Origin: Nonomuraea basaltis
Lineage (GTDB): Bacteria > Actinomycetota > Actinomycetes > Streptosporangiales > Streptosporangiaceae
Length of the DNA stretch: 64,000 bases
Assembly: GCF_005893125.1 (NCBI RefSeq)
Contig: NZ_VCJS01000006.1
Span: forward strand, 62,001 to 126,000
Direction: 5' to 3'
In this document: piece by piece, positions 1 through 7,589 of the stretch
Layout of the letters: each line of letters opens with the position of its first letter
Position numbering within the stretch: position 1 is the stretch's first letter
Notes under the pieces: generated by a model
Told to the model about the DNA's origin: nothing
What the model saw: only the letters and a program-made list of their open reading frames with translations
The model's database searches: none
Position numbers and translations under genes: made by a program

Positions 1-34
1 CGCCGAGCGGCGTTGGCGAGTATGTCTGATAGCT

Positions 35-1003
35 ATGGGACAACAGACGTGTTATCCGCCGATTGAGCCGTACGAGACGGGGATGCTCGAGGTGGGCGAC
101 GGGAACGAGATCTATTGGGAGGTATGCGGCAACCCCGGCGGCAAACCTGTCGTCTTACTCCACGGCGGTCCCGGCGGCGGACTGCTGCCGGCGCAACGAC
201 GGTTCTTCGATCCCGAGGCGTATCGGATCGTCCTGTTCGACCAGCGCAACTGCGGGCGCAGTAGGCCGCATGCGGCGGACCCCGGGGTGTCGCTGGAGAC
301 CAATACGACCTGGCACCTCGTGGCGGACATCGAGCGGCTTAGGCAGCGGCTCGGCATCGAGCGCTGGCAGGTGTTCGGCGGCTCGTGGGGGACGACACTG
401 GCGCTGGCTTACGCGCGGCGGTACCCGGAGCGGGTGAGCGAGCTGGTGCTGCGCGGCGTCTACTTGGCGAGCAAGGCTGATGACGCGTGGGCGTTCACCG
501 GCACCGGGGCGGCCCGGTTGTTCCCGCGGGAGTGGGCGGCCTTTCGCGACTTCATCCCGGAGGCGGAGAGGGACGACTTGGTCTCCGCTTATCATCGCAG
601 GTTGTTCGACCCGGACACGGAGGTGCATGTCCCGGCCGCGCGGGCGTGGGCGGCCTGGGAGTTGTCGGCGAACACGCTGCTCCCCGTCTCGCCGCCACCT
701 CTGGACGACCGGGAGCTGGTGGGCTTCTCGCGCATCGAGGCGCACTACTTCAGCCAGGGGTGTTTCCTACAGGAGGGTGAGCTGCTCGACGTGGCTGGGA
801 TCCGGCACATCCCGTGCGTGATCGTGAACGGTCGGTATGACATGAAGACGCCGCCAGACGCGGCGTGGGACCTGCAGTTGGCCTGGCCGGAGGCGGAGCT
901 GCGGATCGTCGAGGATGCTGGCCACGCCGGCGCCGAGCCCGGTACGCTGCACGAGCTCATCGCGGCCACTGACAGTTACCGGGACAGCAGCTCCGCCTCC
1001 TGA
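35..1003 (+). CDS. pip: Proline iminopeptidase (alpha/beta hydrolase, S33)
   Basis: 322 residues, close to the usual 310-320 of bacterial proline iminopeptidases, which remove N-terminal proline from peptides in the cytoplasm. The chain begins with the family-typical PIEPYETGML, followed by the oxyanion-hole motif HGGPGGG (about residues 43-49), the DQRNCGRS segment (about 69-76) and the nucleophile elbow GGSWGTTLALAYA near residue 115. The acidic and His members fit NGRYDMKTPP (about residue 266) and EDAGHAG near the C terminus. There is no signal peptide. The ATG at 35 gives the expected N terminus; the preceding bases are too few to see a promoter. It is followed by a hairpin-rich gap and faces the convergent operon that ends at 1394. 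Family assignment is firm; substrate preference is inferred. Confidence 0.93.
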   Translation: MGQQTCYPPIEPYETGMLEVGDGNEIYWEVCGNPGGKPVVLLHGGPGGGLLPAQRRFFDPEAYRIVLFDQRNCGRSRPHAADPGVSLETNTTWHLVADIERLRQRLGIERWQVFGGSWGTTLALAYARRYPERVSELVLRGVYLASKADDAWAFTGTGAARLFPREWAAFRDFIPEAERDDLVSAYHRRLFDPDTEVHVPAARAWAAWELSANTLLPVSPPPLDDRELVGFSRIEAHYFSQGCFLQEGELLDVAGIRHIPCVIVNGRYDMKTPPDAAWDLQLAWPEAELRIVEDAGHAGAEPGTLHELIAATDSYRDSSSAS

Positions 1004-1393
1004 CCCGCGAAGTGAGATCGGCCGCTGAGCTTCTGGTCGCCATCCGAATGGTGCCGCTCCGGGGCAGGCTGGCCGTAGGCGGCCCTTGGGTTCCGACGAA
1101 CCCAAGGGTGCATAACCTCCCAGACCACCCCAATGGTTCAGCGCCAGCCCTTGGGTTCACGGGAACTCTGGGCTTTCTTGCGGTCCCGGCAGTAACGGCG
1201 CGGGAAACAACAGATATGCACGCCAGCGGTCCACCTTTCAGATTGCGTTTGAAAATCCTTGAGGGAGCCCCTGACCTGCATATCCGTTGAAAATTTCGCC
1301 GATACCACCGGGACGCCAACTCTTTACCTCGGTCCGCGCCGCCGGCACTTTACGCCGGTCCGGACCGCCGAGGACCGTTGCGGGCCACGTCGG
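1004..1393. other. Intergenic gap with two related hairpins
   Basis: 390 bases between the convergent pip and zinc-ribbon genes. I see no convincing coding region. It holds a perfect 11-bp hairpin at 1083-1108 and a second, imperfect one near 1146-1173 that reuses the same CCCTTGGGTTC arm and is followed by a short T-rich stretch. The second half (about 1200-1390) is locally less GC-rich and shows nothing I recognise. Confidence 0.6.
1083..1108. terminator. Perfect 11-bp hairpin, probable bidirectional terminator
   Basis: CCCTTGGGTTC, loop CGAC, GAACCCAAGGG: 11 perfect base pairs with a four-base loop between two convergent genes. There is no U-tract, which is common for actinobacterial terminators. 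Confidence 0.6.
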
Positions 1394-1660
1394 TCAGTCC
1401 GGCAGGGACACGCGCAGGGAGACGGCGCCGCGCAGATCGAGCCAGGCCGCGCCGAGACTCCTCACCAGGCGCAGTACCACCTCCCCGCAGCTGGGGCACC
1501 GGGCCACCAGCCCGGGTTCGGGGCCGTACACGTGGAGCGACGCGATCGGCCCCGCCAGGCCGCAGTTTGCACAGCGGGCGGTAGCGGCGGTGACGTCCAC
1601 GGCGAAGATCTCGGCCATCGGGCCCGCCAGCGCGTTGCCGTCGAGGTGTTCAGCGGTCAT
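1394..1660 (-). CDS. DUF6510-like zinc-ribbon protein
   Basis: 88 residues. Two CxxC pairs, CANC (about residues 30-33) and CPSC (about 54-57), form a likely zinc ribbon, flanked by a short hydrophilic N terminus and a C-terminal strand-rich tail. It matches what I know of DUF6510, small actinobacterial proteins often found beside oxidoreductases. Its ATG lies one base after the TGA of the upstream reductase gene (TGAGATG), so it is the third gene of an operon with the molybdoenzyme and the FAD/NAD reductase and is probably translationally coupled. It may help metal insertion or electron transfer in that system, but nothing in the sequence proves this. Confidence 0.8.
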   Translation of the reverse strand: MTAEHLDGNALAGPMAEIFAVDVTAATARCANCGLAGPIASLHVYGPEPGLVARCPSCGEVVLRLVRSLGAAWLDLRGAVSLRVSLPD

Positions 1661-1661
1661 C

Positions 1662-2387
1662 TCAGCCTCCGGTCGGTCCGAAGCGTTCGGCCCTGATACG
1701 TTCGGGAGCGTGTTCGAGAGTGAGCAGCAGGTCAGCGGCGCTCTCCACGAACCCCGTCGGACCGCACACGTAGCAGTCGGGCTCGAGGTCGGCGGGCCAG
1801 CCGTTCTCGGCCAGGTCGTCCAGCATGACGCGGCCGGCCGGGCGAGACCCGCCTTCTGGCGGGGTGCGGGTGTAGAGGTAGATGACGTCCAGCCCGGGGT
1901 CCGGGCGGCGCAGCTCCTCGGCGTAGTAGCGGTTGCCGGGGTCGCGCAGCGAGTAGAGCAGGCGGAACGGCACGTGGCTGTCCGCCCGGCGACGGGCCCG
2001 GATCATGGCCATCAGCGGTACGATGCCCGACCCGCCGCCCACCAGCAGCACCGGCGCGGTGCTCTCCGGTCGCCAGACGAACCAGCCGCCCACCGGCCCG
2101 CGGATCTCCACCTCGTCGGCGACCTCGAGGATCTCGGTCAGGTACGGCGAGACCTCCCCGCCGGGCACGGCCTCGACGGTCAGCTCCACGGTGTCGCCGT
2201 CGGCCGGCGCGGCCAGGGAATAGCTACGCTGGGTGCTGTAGCCGTCCTCGGCGGTCAGCCGCACGTCCACGTGCTGACCGGCCAGGTGGCCCGGCCAGCC
2301 GGGCACCTGGAAGCGGAGCGTGCGGGCGGTGTCGGTCTCCTTGCGCACCTCGGCCAGCCGGGCGGCCCGCCAGCTCAGGCGGCGCAT
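1662..2387 (-). CDS. FAD/NAD(P)-binding ferredoxin reductase-type protein
   Basis: About 241 residues from the ATG at 2387. The FAD domain shows RSYSLAAP (FAD-binding RxYS motif, near residue 60) and the NAD domain shows LVGGGSGIVPLMAMI (near residue 110), then the CGPTGFVES signature (near 210) that places the nicotinamide. There is no 2Fe-2S domain, so it would pass electrons from NAD(P)H via FAD to a separate partner. The partner is probably the molybdoenzyme encoded just upstream: the stop codon of that gene overlaps in-frame GTG codons (2397-2399 and 2394-2396) that are alternative starts here. The ATG is preferred because family members begin near MxRLSWRxARL. The reading frame stays open far upstream, antisense-like, but that extension overlaps the upstream gene and is spurious. 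Confidence 0.88.
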   Translation of the reverse strand: MRRLSWRAARLAEVRKETDTARTLRFQVPGWPGHLAGQHVDVRLTAEDGYSTQRSYSLAAPADGDTVELTVEAVPGGEVSPYLTEILEVADEVEIRGPVGGWFVWRPESTAPVLLVGGGSGIVPLMAMIRARRRADSHVPFRLLYSLRDPGNRYYAEELRRPDPGLDVIYLYTRTPPEGGSRPAGRVMLDDLAENGWPADLEPDCYVCGPTGFVESAADLLLTLEHAPERIRAERFGPTGG

Positions 2388-2398
2388 CGGGCGCACCA

Positions 2399-2998
2399 CT
2401 AGTCGCCTTCGTAGCGCTGCTCGCGCCAGGGGTCGCCGTAGTTGTTGTAGCCGGCGCTCTCCCAGAAGCCGGGCGATTCGTCGTTCAGCAGCCGGATGCC
2501 GCGCACCCACTTGGCCGACTTCCAGAAGTACAGGTGGGGCACCAGCAGCCGGGCCGGACCGCCGTGGACAGGCGCCAGCTCCTCGCCGTCGAAGCGGTGC
2601 GCGATCCACGCCTGGCCGTCGAGCAGGTCTTCGAGCGGCAGGTTGGTGGTGTAGCCGCCGTAGGAGTAGATCAGCGCGTAATCGGCGGCGGTCTCCACGT
2701 CCTCGAACAGCACGTCGAGCGAAACGCCCGCCCAGCTGGTGTTCAGCTTGGACCATTTGGTGACGCAATGGATGTCGACCGTAGGGGTCTGGCTCGGCAG
2801 CGCCATCAGCTCCTGCCAGGACCAGCGGTGGGTCCGGCCGAACTCGGTGTCGATGACGAACTCCCACTGATCCAGCGGGATCCGCGGCGTCGGCCCCGCC
2901 GACAACACGGGAAAGTCCTCGACCAGATACTGGCCGGGTGGGAGCCGGTCGCCGCCCTCTCTGGGACGACCGCGAAAGCCGCGCGAGACGATGGCCAC
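2399..2998 (-). CDS. Sulfite-oxidase-family molybdopterin oxidoreductase
   Basis: 199 residues. The chain is an oxidoreductase molybdopterin-binding domain: DIHCVTKWSKLNTSWAGV around residues 90-107 contains the cysteine that ligates molybdenum in this family, and HGGPARLLVPHLYFWKSAKWV near 150-170 is the conserved cofactor-binding segment. There is no Tat signal or membrane helix, unlike MsrP/YedY, so a cytoplasmic enzyme is predicted. The start is set by an excellent ribosome site, GAAGGAGGCTTCC immediately before GTG at 2998; an ATG 14 codons upstream is in frame but has no such site and would place this Shine-Dalgarno inside the gene. It is first in the operon with the reductase and zinc-ribbon genes. 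Substrate unknown; sulfoxide or another oxo-transfer substrate is a guess. Confidence 0.88.
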   Translation of the reverse strand: MAIVSRGFRGRPREGGDRLPPGQYLVEDFPVLSAGPTPRIPLDQWEFVIDTEFGRTHRWSWQELMALPSQTPTVDIHCVTKWSKLNTSWAGVSLDVLFEDVETAADYALIYSYGGYTTNLPLEDLLDGQAWIAHRFDGEELAPVHGGPARLLVPHLYFWKSAKWVRGIRLLNDESPGFWESAGYNNYGDPWREQRYEGD

Positions 2999-3120
2999 GG
3001 AAGCCTCCTTCAGCGACGGGTCATCTGGTCCTCCCACCATGCCCGGGCCCGTGATCCATATGCGGGACGCGGCCTAGGCTGAGGGGCTCTACCTGCGGAT
3101 TTCCCACCTAGGGAGACGAG

Positions 3121-3148
3121 ATGGTCGCGGCCTGACGGCCGCGACCAT
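3121..3148. terminator. Perfect 12-bp hairpin at the 3' end of the MFS gene
   Basis: ATGGTCGCGGCC, loop TGAC, GGCCGCGACCAT. It lies 13 bases beyond the stop codon of the minus-strand exporter gene and before the next minus-strand operon, so it most likely terminates the exporter transcript and insulates the molybdoenzyme operon. Confidence 0.7.
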
Positions 3149-3161
3149 TGTCATTGCCGGG

Positions 3162-4787
3162 TCAGTCCTGCGGTGCGGTTTTGGCCTGCCTTCTCTCAGC
3201 GGGCTTGGTCCTCGGCTTCTTGTGCGGGCTGAACAGGAAACAGAACAGGGCGGCGGCCACCAGGACCGCGGCGCACGCCACGAAGGCGGTCTGCATGGCG
3301 ATGACGAAGCCGGTGGCGAACGTATCGGCGGTGACGCGTTCGTACAGGCCGGTCGTGGCGGGGTTGAGGCCGTCGGGCGGCGTGGGCGGACTGTAGTTTT
3401 GCGCGGCGGCGGTGCTGTTGTCGATGAACTGGATGCGCAGATTCTCCGGTAGCTGACCGGCGCGCTTCTCGGCCTCACTCTGCAGGGTCGAGGTGAGGCG
3501 GGCCGACAGGAGGGCGCCCAGCACGGCGGTGCCGAGGACGCCGCCGATCTGCCGGGTGGTGCTGGAGACGCCGGAGGCCGCCCCGGCCGGTCGAGGATCG
3601 ATGCCGTCCATGGTGGCCTGCTGCAGTGGTGCGAACGTGGCACCGCTGGCGATCCCGATGATGGTCAAACCGGGAAGCAGGCTCCACACGGTGCTGGCGG
3701 GGCCGACCCTGGCGACCAGCATCAGCAGGCCGACGGCCAGCAGCGTCATGCCGGTCATCAGGATGTACTTGCCGCCGAACTTGTCCGACAGCCGCCCGGC
3801 GTACGCCGAGCCGACCGCTGTGAGCACGGCGTTCGGCAGCACCACCAGGCCGGTCTCCAGCGCCGAGTATCCGCGCGCCATCTGCAGGTAGAGCACCAGC
3901 ACGAACATGATGCCGATCATGCCGAGCTGGAAGACGAACCCGACCCCGTTACCGACCGCGAAGTTGCGCGTGCTGAACAGGGCCAGCGGCATCAGGGGCT
4001 CGTCCCGCTGCCGGTGCTGCCAGAGGACGAACACCGCCAGCAGCGCGACGCCCGCGACGATGACCGAGGCGATGCTGATCGGACCGGTGATGGTGCCCCA
4101 GTCGTAGCGTTCTCCCTCGATCAGGCCGAACACGATGCCGCTCAGCCCGGCGGTGGCCAGCGCGACGCCGACCAAATCGAGCCGGTGTTGCCGGCCCGAG
4201 CGGATGGGCGGCGCGAAGGTCAGCGCCAGCACGGCGGTGATGATCCCGATTGGGACGTTGATGAAGAAGATCCAGCGCCAGCTGAGGTGGGCGAGCAGGA
4301 AGCCGCCGAGGACCGGGCCGACGATCGGGGCGAAGCCGACGATCGCGCCGAACAGGCCGAACGCGCGGCCACGCAAATGCGGCGGGAAGATCGTCAGGAT
4401 CGACGAGATGACCTGCGGGAACAGCAGCGCTCCGCCCAGTCCCTGCAGCAGCCGGGCGGTCAGCAGCTGGGGCGGTGAGTCGGCCAGCCCGCACATCGCC
4501 GAGGCGATGGTGAAGGCGATGATGCCGATCACGTACAGCCGGCGGTATCCGAAGATGTCCCCCAGCCGCCCGGTGGTGATCAGCAGCACCGAGAAGACGA
4601 GCAGGTAGCCGTCGATGACCCACAGCACCTGGTCGTAGGAGGCGTTGATGCTATGGATCAGCGTGGGGATGGCGACGTTGACGATGGATCCGTCGAGCAA
4701 CGACATGAAGAAGCCGATGCACATGATCGCGAGAACCAGCCACGGACGCTGCGTGGCCGGTTGTTCGGCGGATTTGATTTCCGGCAC
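3162..4787 (-). CDS. MFS drug exporter, DHA2 (EmrB/QacA) family
   Basis: 541 residues with about 14 hydrophobic segments, the usual size for DHA2 proton-driven multidrug exporters in the plasma membrane. The first helix carries GFFMSLLDGSIVNVAIPT (motif D1 of the family), followed by GRLGDIFGYRRLY (motif A, about residues 73-85) and GPVLGGFLLAHLSWRWIFFINVP (motif C region, about 157-180; split here only for description). The C terminus is basic. GTG start at 4787 is supported by GGGAGGT seven bases upstream. There is no adjacent TetR or MarR gene; the upstream 620 bases hold no recognisable regulator. Substrate cannot be predicted. Confidence 0.92.
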   Translation of the reverse strand: MPEIKSAEQPATQRPWLVLAIMCIGFFMSLLDGSIVNVAIPTLIHSINASYDQVLWVIDGYLLVFSVLLITTGRLGDIFGYRRLYVIGIIAFTIASAMCGLADSPPQLLTARLLQGLGGALLFPQVISSILTIFPPHLRGRAFGLFGAIVGFAPIVGPVLGGFLLAHLSWRWIFFINVPIGIITAVLALTFAPPIRSGRQHRLDLVGVALATAGLSGIVFGLIEGERYDWGTITGPISIASVIVAGVALLAVFVLWQHRQRDEPLMPLALFSTRNFAVGNGVGFVFQLGMIGIMFVLVLYLQMARGYSALETGLVVLPNAVLTAVGSAYAGRLSDKFGGKYILMTGMTLLAVGLLMLVARVGPASTVWSLLPGLTIIGIASGATFAPLQQATMDGIDPRPAGAASGVSSTTRQIGGVLGTAVLGALLSARLTSTLQSEAEKRAGQLPENLRIQFIDNSTAAAQNYSPPTPPDGLNPATTGLYERVTADTFATGFVIAMQTAFVACAAVLVAAALFCFLFSPHKKPRTKPAERRQAKTAPQD

Positions 4788-5410
4788 TCCGGAGACCTCC
4801 CTGAGGGGAACCGTCTGCTGGGTGGTGACGCGGACCAGGCCGCTGATGCCAGGGCGGCGCTAACGCCAGGACACGGTCCCCGGCAGATCCCCGGGGGCTC
4901 GGGAAGGACCAGAAGGGTCGACGCGCGTCGCCACCATCACAGAACACCCTTTTCCAGGATGTGGTGAGCGACTTCCACCTTCCCCGCGTCATCGGGACCC
5001 GGGTGAAGCTGGTTGGCGAGGCGGAAAGCCCAACGGTGAGAAAGTCGGCACGCACTTTAACACAGCGGTTCGGCTGATTTTCTGGAAGATGACCGACACT
5101 GCGGGTCAGGTGCTGCTCCCGGACAAGCGCGCGGTGTTTCCTCGATGCCCCAAGTGGATGCGCTCTGACCTGCGGTTTCATTTGTCCAACGGGGCGAGCG
5201 CCACTTTGGACGATCTCTGGACAAAGATCCCTTGGTCGGCCGGAAAGCCGCGTGCCAGCATGGCGACGACGATCGACAGGCCGAGCCCCAGACCGTCGTC
5301 GGTGGCCCTGCGGCCCGCGGACGAGCCCCAGGACGAACCGACTGATCGAGGATGTATCCAAAACGCACACGCCGCATCTCGGCGAAACTCACTGCTCCGG
5401 AAGGAACCCG
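4788..5410. other. Long non-coding stretch upstream of two divergent genes
   Basis: 623 bases between the divergent exporter and secreted-protein genes. Several open frames exist but none has a convincing family match or codon pattern. A short minus-strand stretch near 5238-5300 reads DDGLGLGLSIVVAML, like the last ATP-binding box of a histidine kinase, and could be a decayed remnant; it is too short to call. Promoters of both flanking genes must lie here. Confidence 0.5.
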
Positions 5411-5812
5411 ATGCGAGTCCTTGCTCTCCTGGCTGCGGGCACCACGTTCTTCGCCGCCCCACTGACCGCGCAGGCCGCCACCGGCTCGGCCGCCGGCCTG
5501 ACCCCGGTCGCGAGCTCGAGTGCCCAGCGCGCGGCCGCCGCCTGGCCCTCCTGTGTGAAAGCCACCCGCACCAAGCTGAACAACGACGGTTGGTCCGATC
5601 CCAAATGGCAGGTCCGGGTGGCCAACAACTGCGCCAGCAGGATCAAGTACTCGATCGTGCGCGACCACCAGTCCGACTTCGGCTATGTGGAGGTCGCCGC
5701 CGGTAAGACCAGCTATCGCAACATCGGCAAGTACTCCTTCGGGCACAGTGCCTCCGAGCCCGACGGCGTGAAGATCTACTACCGGGGCACCCGCTACTCG
5801 AAGCGCTTCTGA
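5411..5812 (+). CDS. Small secreted protein of unknown function
   Basis: 133 residues. The N terminus MRVLALLAAGTTFFAAPLTA followed by QAA is a classic Sec signal peptide with cleavage expected after residues 20-23. The mature part of about 110 residues has two cysteines (in WPSC and NNCAS) likely to form one disulfide, and is rich in Tyr, Lys, Ser and Gly (for example KIYYRGTRYSKRF at the very end), suggesting a compact beta-rich basic extracellular protein. ATG at 5411 is chosen because GGAAGGA lies six bases upstream and because it exposes the signal peptide; the same frame is open further upstream but would bury it. No family recognised; small extracellular inhibitors have similar size and layout, but that is only an analogy. 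Confidence 0.82.
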   Translation: MRVLALLAAGTTFFAAPLTAQAATGSAAGLTPVASSSAQRAAAAWPSCVKATRTKLNNDGWSDPKWQVRVANNCASRIKYSIVRDHQSDFGYVEVAAGKTSYRNIGKYSFGHSASEPDGVKIYYRGTRYSKRF

Positions 5813-5915
5813 GGCACGAGCGGGAAGCAGAGGACTTCCCTGCCGCCGCCCGCTATTTCTGCCGGCTCTGTCGCAGATTCGGTGGTGACGGTACGTCTCA
5901 CCGCATCACACCGAG

Positions 5916-6041
5916 TCATGGATGGTTGCCGCGCCGGGTGAGCGCCTGCGGCCCGTACAACGTGTACGCCTGTCGTCCGTGCCCCCGCTCGGTCAGCGCC
6001 GTCACCACGAGCGCGGCCATGTCCCGCTCGCTGACGTGTAA
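5916..6041 (-). pseudogene. C-terminal remnant of an NmrA/SDR-type NAD(P)-binding protein
   Basis: Read on the minus strand the segment encodes HVSERDMAALVVTALTERGH then GRQAYTLYGPQALT and a stop at 5916-5918. This matches the conserved late segment of NmrA-like/atypical SDR proteins (typically VxxRDIAAVAAxALTExGHxGxxYxLTGPExLT). No start codon or Rossmann GxxGxxG part is present, and the phosphotransferase gene on the other strand begins just 9 bases beyond. Only about 40 residues of a protein of roughly 280 survive, so it is a truncated relic. The match is from memory of the motif, not a search. Confidence 0.55.
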
Positions 6042-6049
6042 TTGACGAC

Positions 6050-6892
6050 ATGACCGGAAGCCCCACGCCCGCCGCCCCGACCACCAACGAACTGCTGGAG
6101 ATCGCCGACGCCCTTCTCCCCGGCCGCTCCCTTGACACCGCCCAGGTCACAGAGGGCAATCTCCACCACGTCGTAGTCATCCCAGGAACAGCAGCCGTGC
6201 GGGTGAGCAAGCGCCCGTCGTCGGCGCAGGAGATGCCGCGCCGCATGGAGGCGCTGCGGGAGATCGCCAAGGCCGGGCTGCCCTTCGCGGTACCGGAGCC
6301 GCTCACACCCGTGACCTGGTTCGGTGAGCGCGCGGCGGTCGCCGTCTCTTGGATTGGCGGTGAGGCACAGCCCGAGGGGCAGGGCGACCCCGACCAGATC
6401 GGGAAACTGCTGCGCGCTGTGCGGGAGGTCACCGTCACTCCACGCCTTGGGCAGCTGCTCAACGCCCCAAGGGGGCAGGGCTGGGCCGAGGTCCTGGCTG
6501 AGGAGGTCGTTCCGCATCTGCCGGGCGGATGGCGGAGCGAGGTCCACAGGCGTCTGGAAGCGGCGGTGGCCTTGGAAGCCGTACCCGATGCGCTGGTCCA
6601 CGGCGATCTGGGCGGCGCCAACGTGCACTGGAGCAGGGACGGCGAGCTGATCGGCGTCCTGGACTGGGATCAAGCGCACCTGTTCGACCCCGCTATCGAC
6701 GCGGCTCTGATGGCCTGGCACGGCTGGGACACCGTCAGGCAGGCCGTGGACCCCGAGACCTACCGACGCGCCCGCGTCTACGACGCCGTGTTCGGCGTCG
6801 GGCATCTCGTCGGGGTCCTTGACGGCCGTCCGCTGGTGAACGTCGAGGGGTTCGTGCGCAGCATCGTCGCCTGGCTTGAGAAGGACGCCTAG
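6050..6892 (+). CDS. Aminoglycoside phosphotransferase-family kinase
   Basis: 280 residues with the protein-kinase-like APH fold. The catalytic loop reads LVHGDLGGANVHW (about residues 184-196), with the base Asp and Asn of HGDxxxxN, and the metal-binding motif follows as GVLDWDQAHLFDPAIDAA (about 203-220). N-terminal NLHHVVVIPGTAAVRVSKRP is the nucleotide-binding beta hairpin with its Lys/Arg. The family phosphorylates small molecules such as aminoglycosides, macrolides, choline or homoserine; nothing here decides which. It starts nine bases from the relic of an NmrA-like gene and faces the response regulator gene, so it stands alone. Drug resistance should not be assumed. Confidence 0.88.
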   Translation: MTGSPTPAAPTTNELLEIADALLPGRSLDTAQVTEGNLHHVVVIPGTAAVRVSKRPSSAQEMPRRMEALREIAKAGLPFAVPEPLTPVTWFGERAAVAVSWIGGEAQPEGQGDPDQIGKLLRAVREVTVTPRLGQLLNAPRGQGWAEVLAEEVVPHLPGGWRSEVHRRLEAAVALEAVPDALVHGDLGGANVHWSRDGELIGVLDWDQAHLFDPAIDAALMAWHGWDTVRQAVDPETYRRARVYDAVFGVGHLVGVLDGRPLVNVEGFVRSIVAWLEKDA

Positions 6893-6959
6893 GGGCTACC
6901 GAAGTTGCCGTTGCCACCGCGAATGAGAGCAAGCCAGGGAACTGCCAGTGCGTACCGCA

Positions 6960-7589
6960 TCATGGCTCGGCTCTGCCGGTGGCCCACGCCCACGAGGCGA
7001 TGCCGGCCCGATTTCTGGCTCCGGTCTTGCGCTGAATGGAGGCGATGTGGTTCTTGACCGTGCCCGGGGCGAGGAAGAGTTCCGCGGCAATCTCAGCGTT
7101 GGTCTTGCCGTGCGCGACCATCATCGCGATTTCGTCCTCACGTTCGGTGAGGACGACGTTCGGTGTTTCGTGGGGGAGGTTGCGCTGGCGCAGCAGCCGG
7201 ACGGTGAGCTGCGGGCTGATGAGCATGTCGCCGTTCACGGCGGCCCGGATGGCCTCGATGAGCAGAGCAGGGCCGGAGCGTTTGAGGATGAACCCGGAGG
7301 CGCCGTGCCGTAGGGCGGCGTGCACGTACTCGTCGAGCCCGAACGTGGTGACGATCACGACATGAATGCCGGTGCCGGCCAAGGCGCGGGTCACCTCGAT
7401 GCCGTCGGCCCTGGGCATCCGGATGTCGGCCAGCACGACATCGGGTTCGATCGTCCTGGCGGTATCGATCGCGGCGCGGCCGTCGGCGGCCTCGGCCACC
7501 ACGGTCATGTCGGGCTGGGCGTCGAGGATCATGCGGAAGGCGCTGCGGATGCCTTCCTGGTCGTCGGCGATGAGGATACGGGTGGCCAC
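6960..7589 (-). CDS. NarL/LuxR-type response regulator
   Basis: 209 residues. Receiver domain: DDQEG at residues 8-12, phosphoacceptor Asp in VVLADIRMPRADG (about residue 53), Thr in VIVTTFG (about 81) and Lys in GFILKRS (about 103). C-terminal LuxR helix-turn-helix: LTEREDEIAMMVAHGKTNAEI followed by VKNHIASIQRKTGARNRAGI. GTG start at 7589 directly precedes the receiver strand. The gene overlaps the 3' end of the sensor kinase gene by 61 bases and is probably coupled to it. Because that kinase is frameshifted here, this regulator may be orphaned. Intact in itself. Confidence 0.92.
   Translation of the reverse strand: MATRILIADDQEGIRSAFRMILDAQPDMTVVAEAADGRAAIDTARTIEPDVVLADIRMPRADGIEVTRALAGTGIHVVIVTTFGLDEYVHAALRHGASGFILKRSGPALLIEAIRAAVNGDMLISPQLTVRLLRQRNLPHETPNVVLTEREDEIAMMVAHGKTNAEIAAELFLAPGTVKNHIASIQRKTGARNRAGIASWAWATGRAEP

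Noticed and set aside
1012..1290. 92-codon frame downstream of pip
   Set aside because: It runs across the terminator hairpins and has no conserved sequence.
5178..5462. Possible histidine-kinase ATP-binding box on the minus strand
   Set aside because: Only about 15 residues (DDGLGLGLSIVVAML) look like a G box; no N box, H box or conserved continuation could be found around it.
6050..6892. Calling the phosphotransferase an antibiotic-resistance gene
   Set aside because: The APH fold is shared by many kinases of other substrates, and no resistance-specific residues can be claimed from sequence alone.
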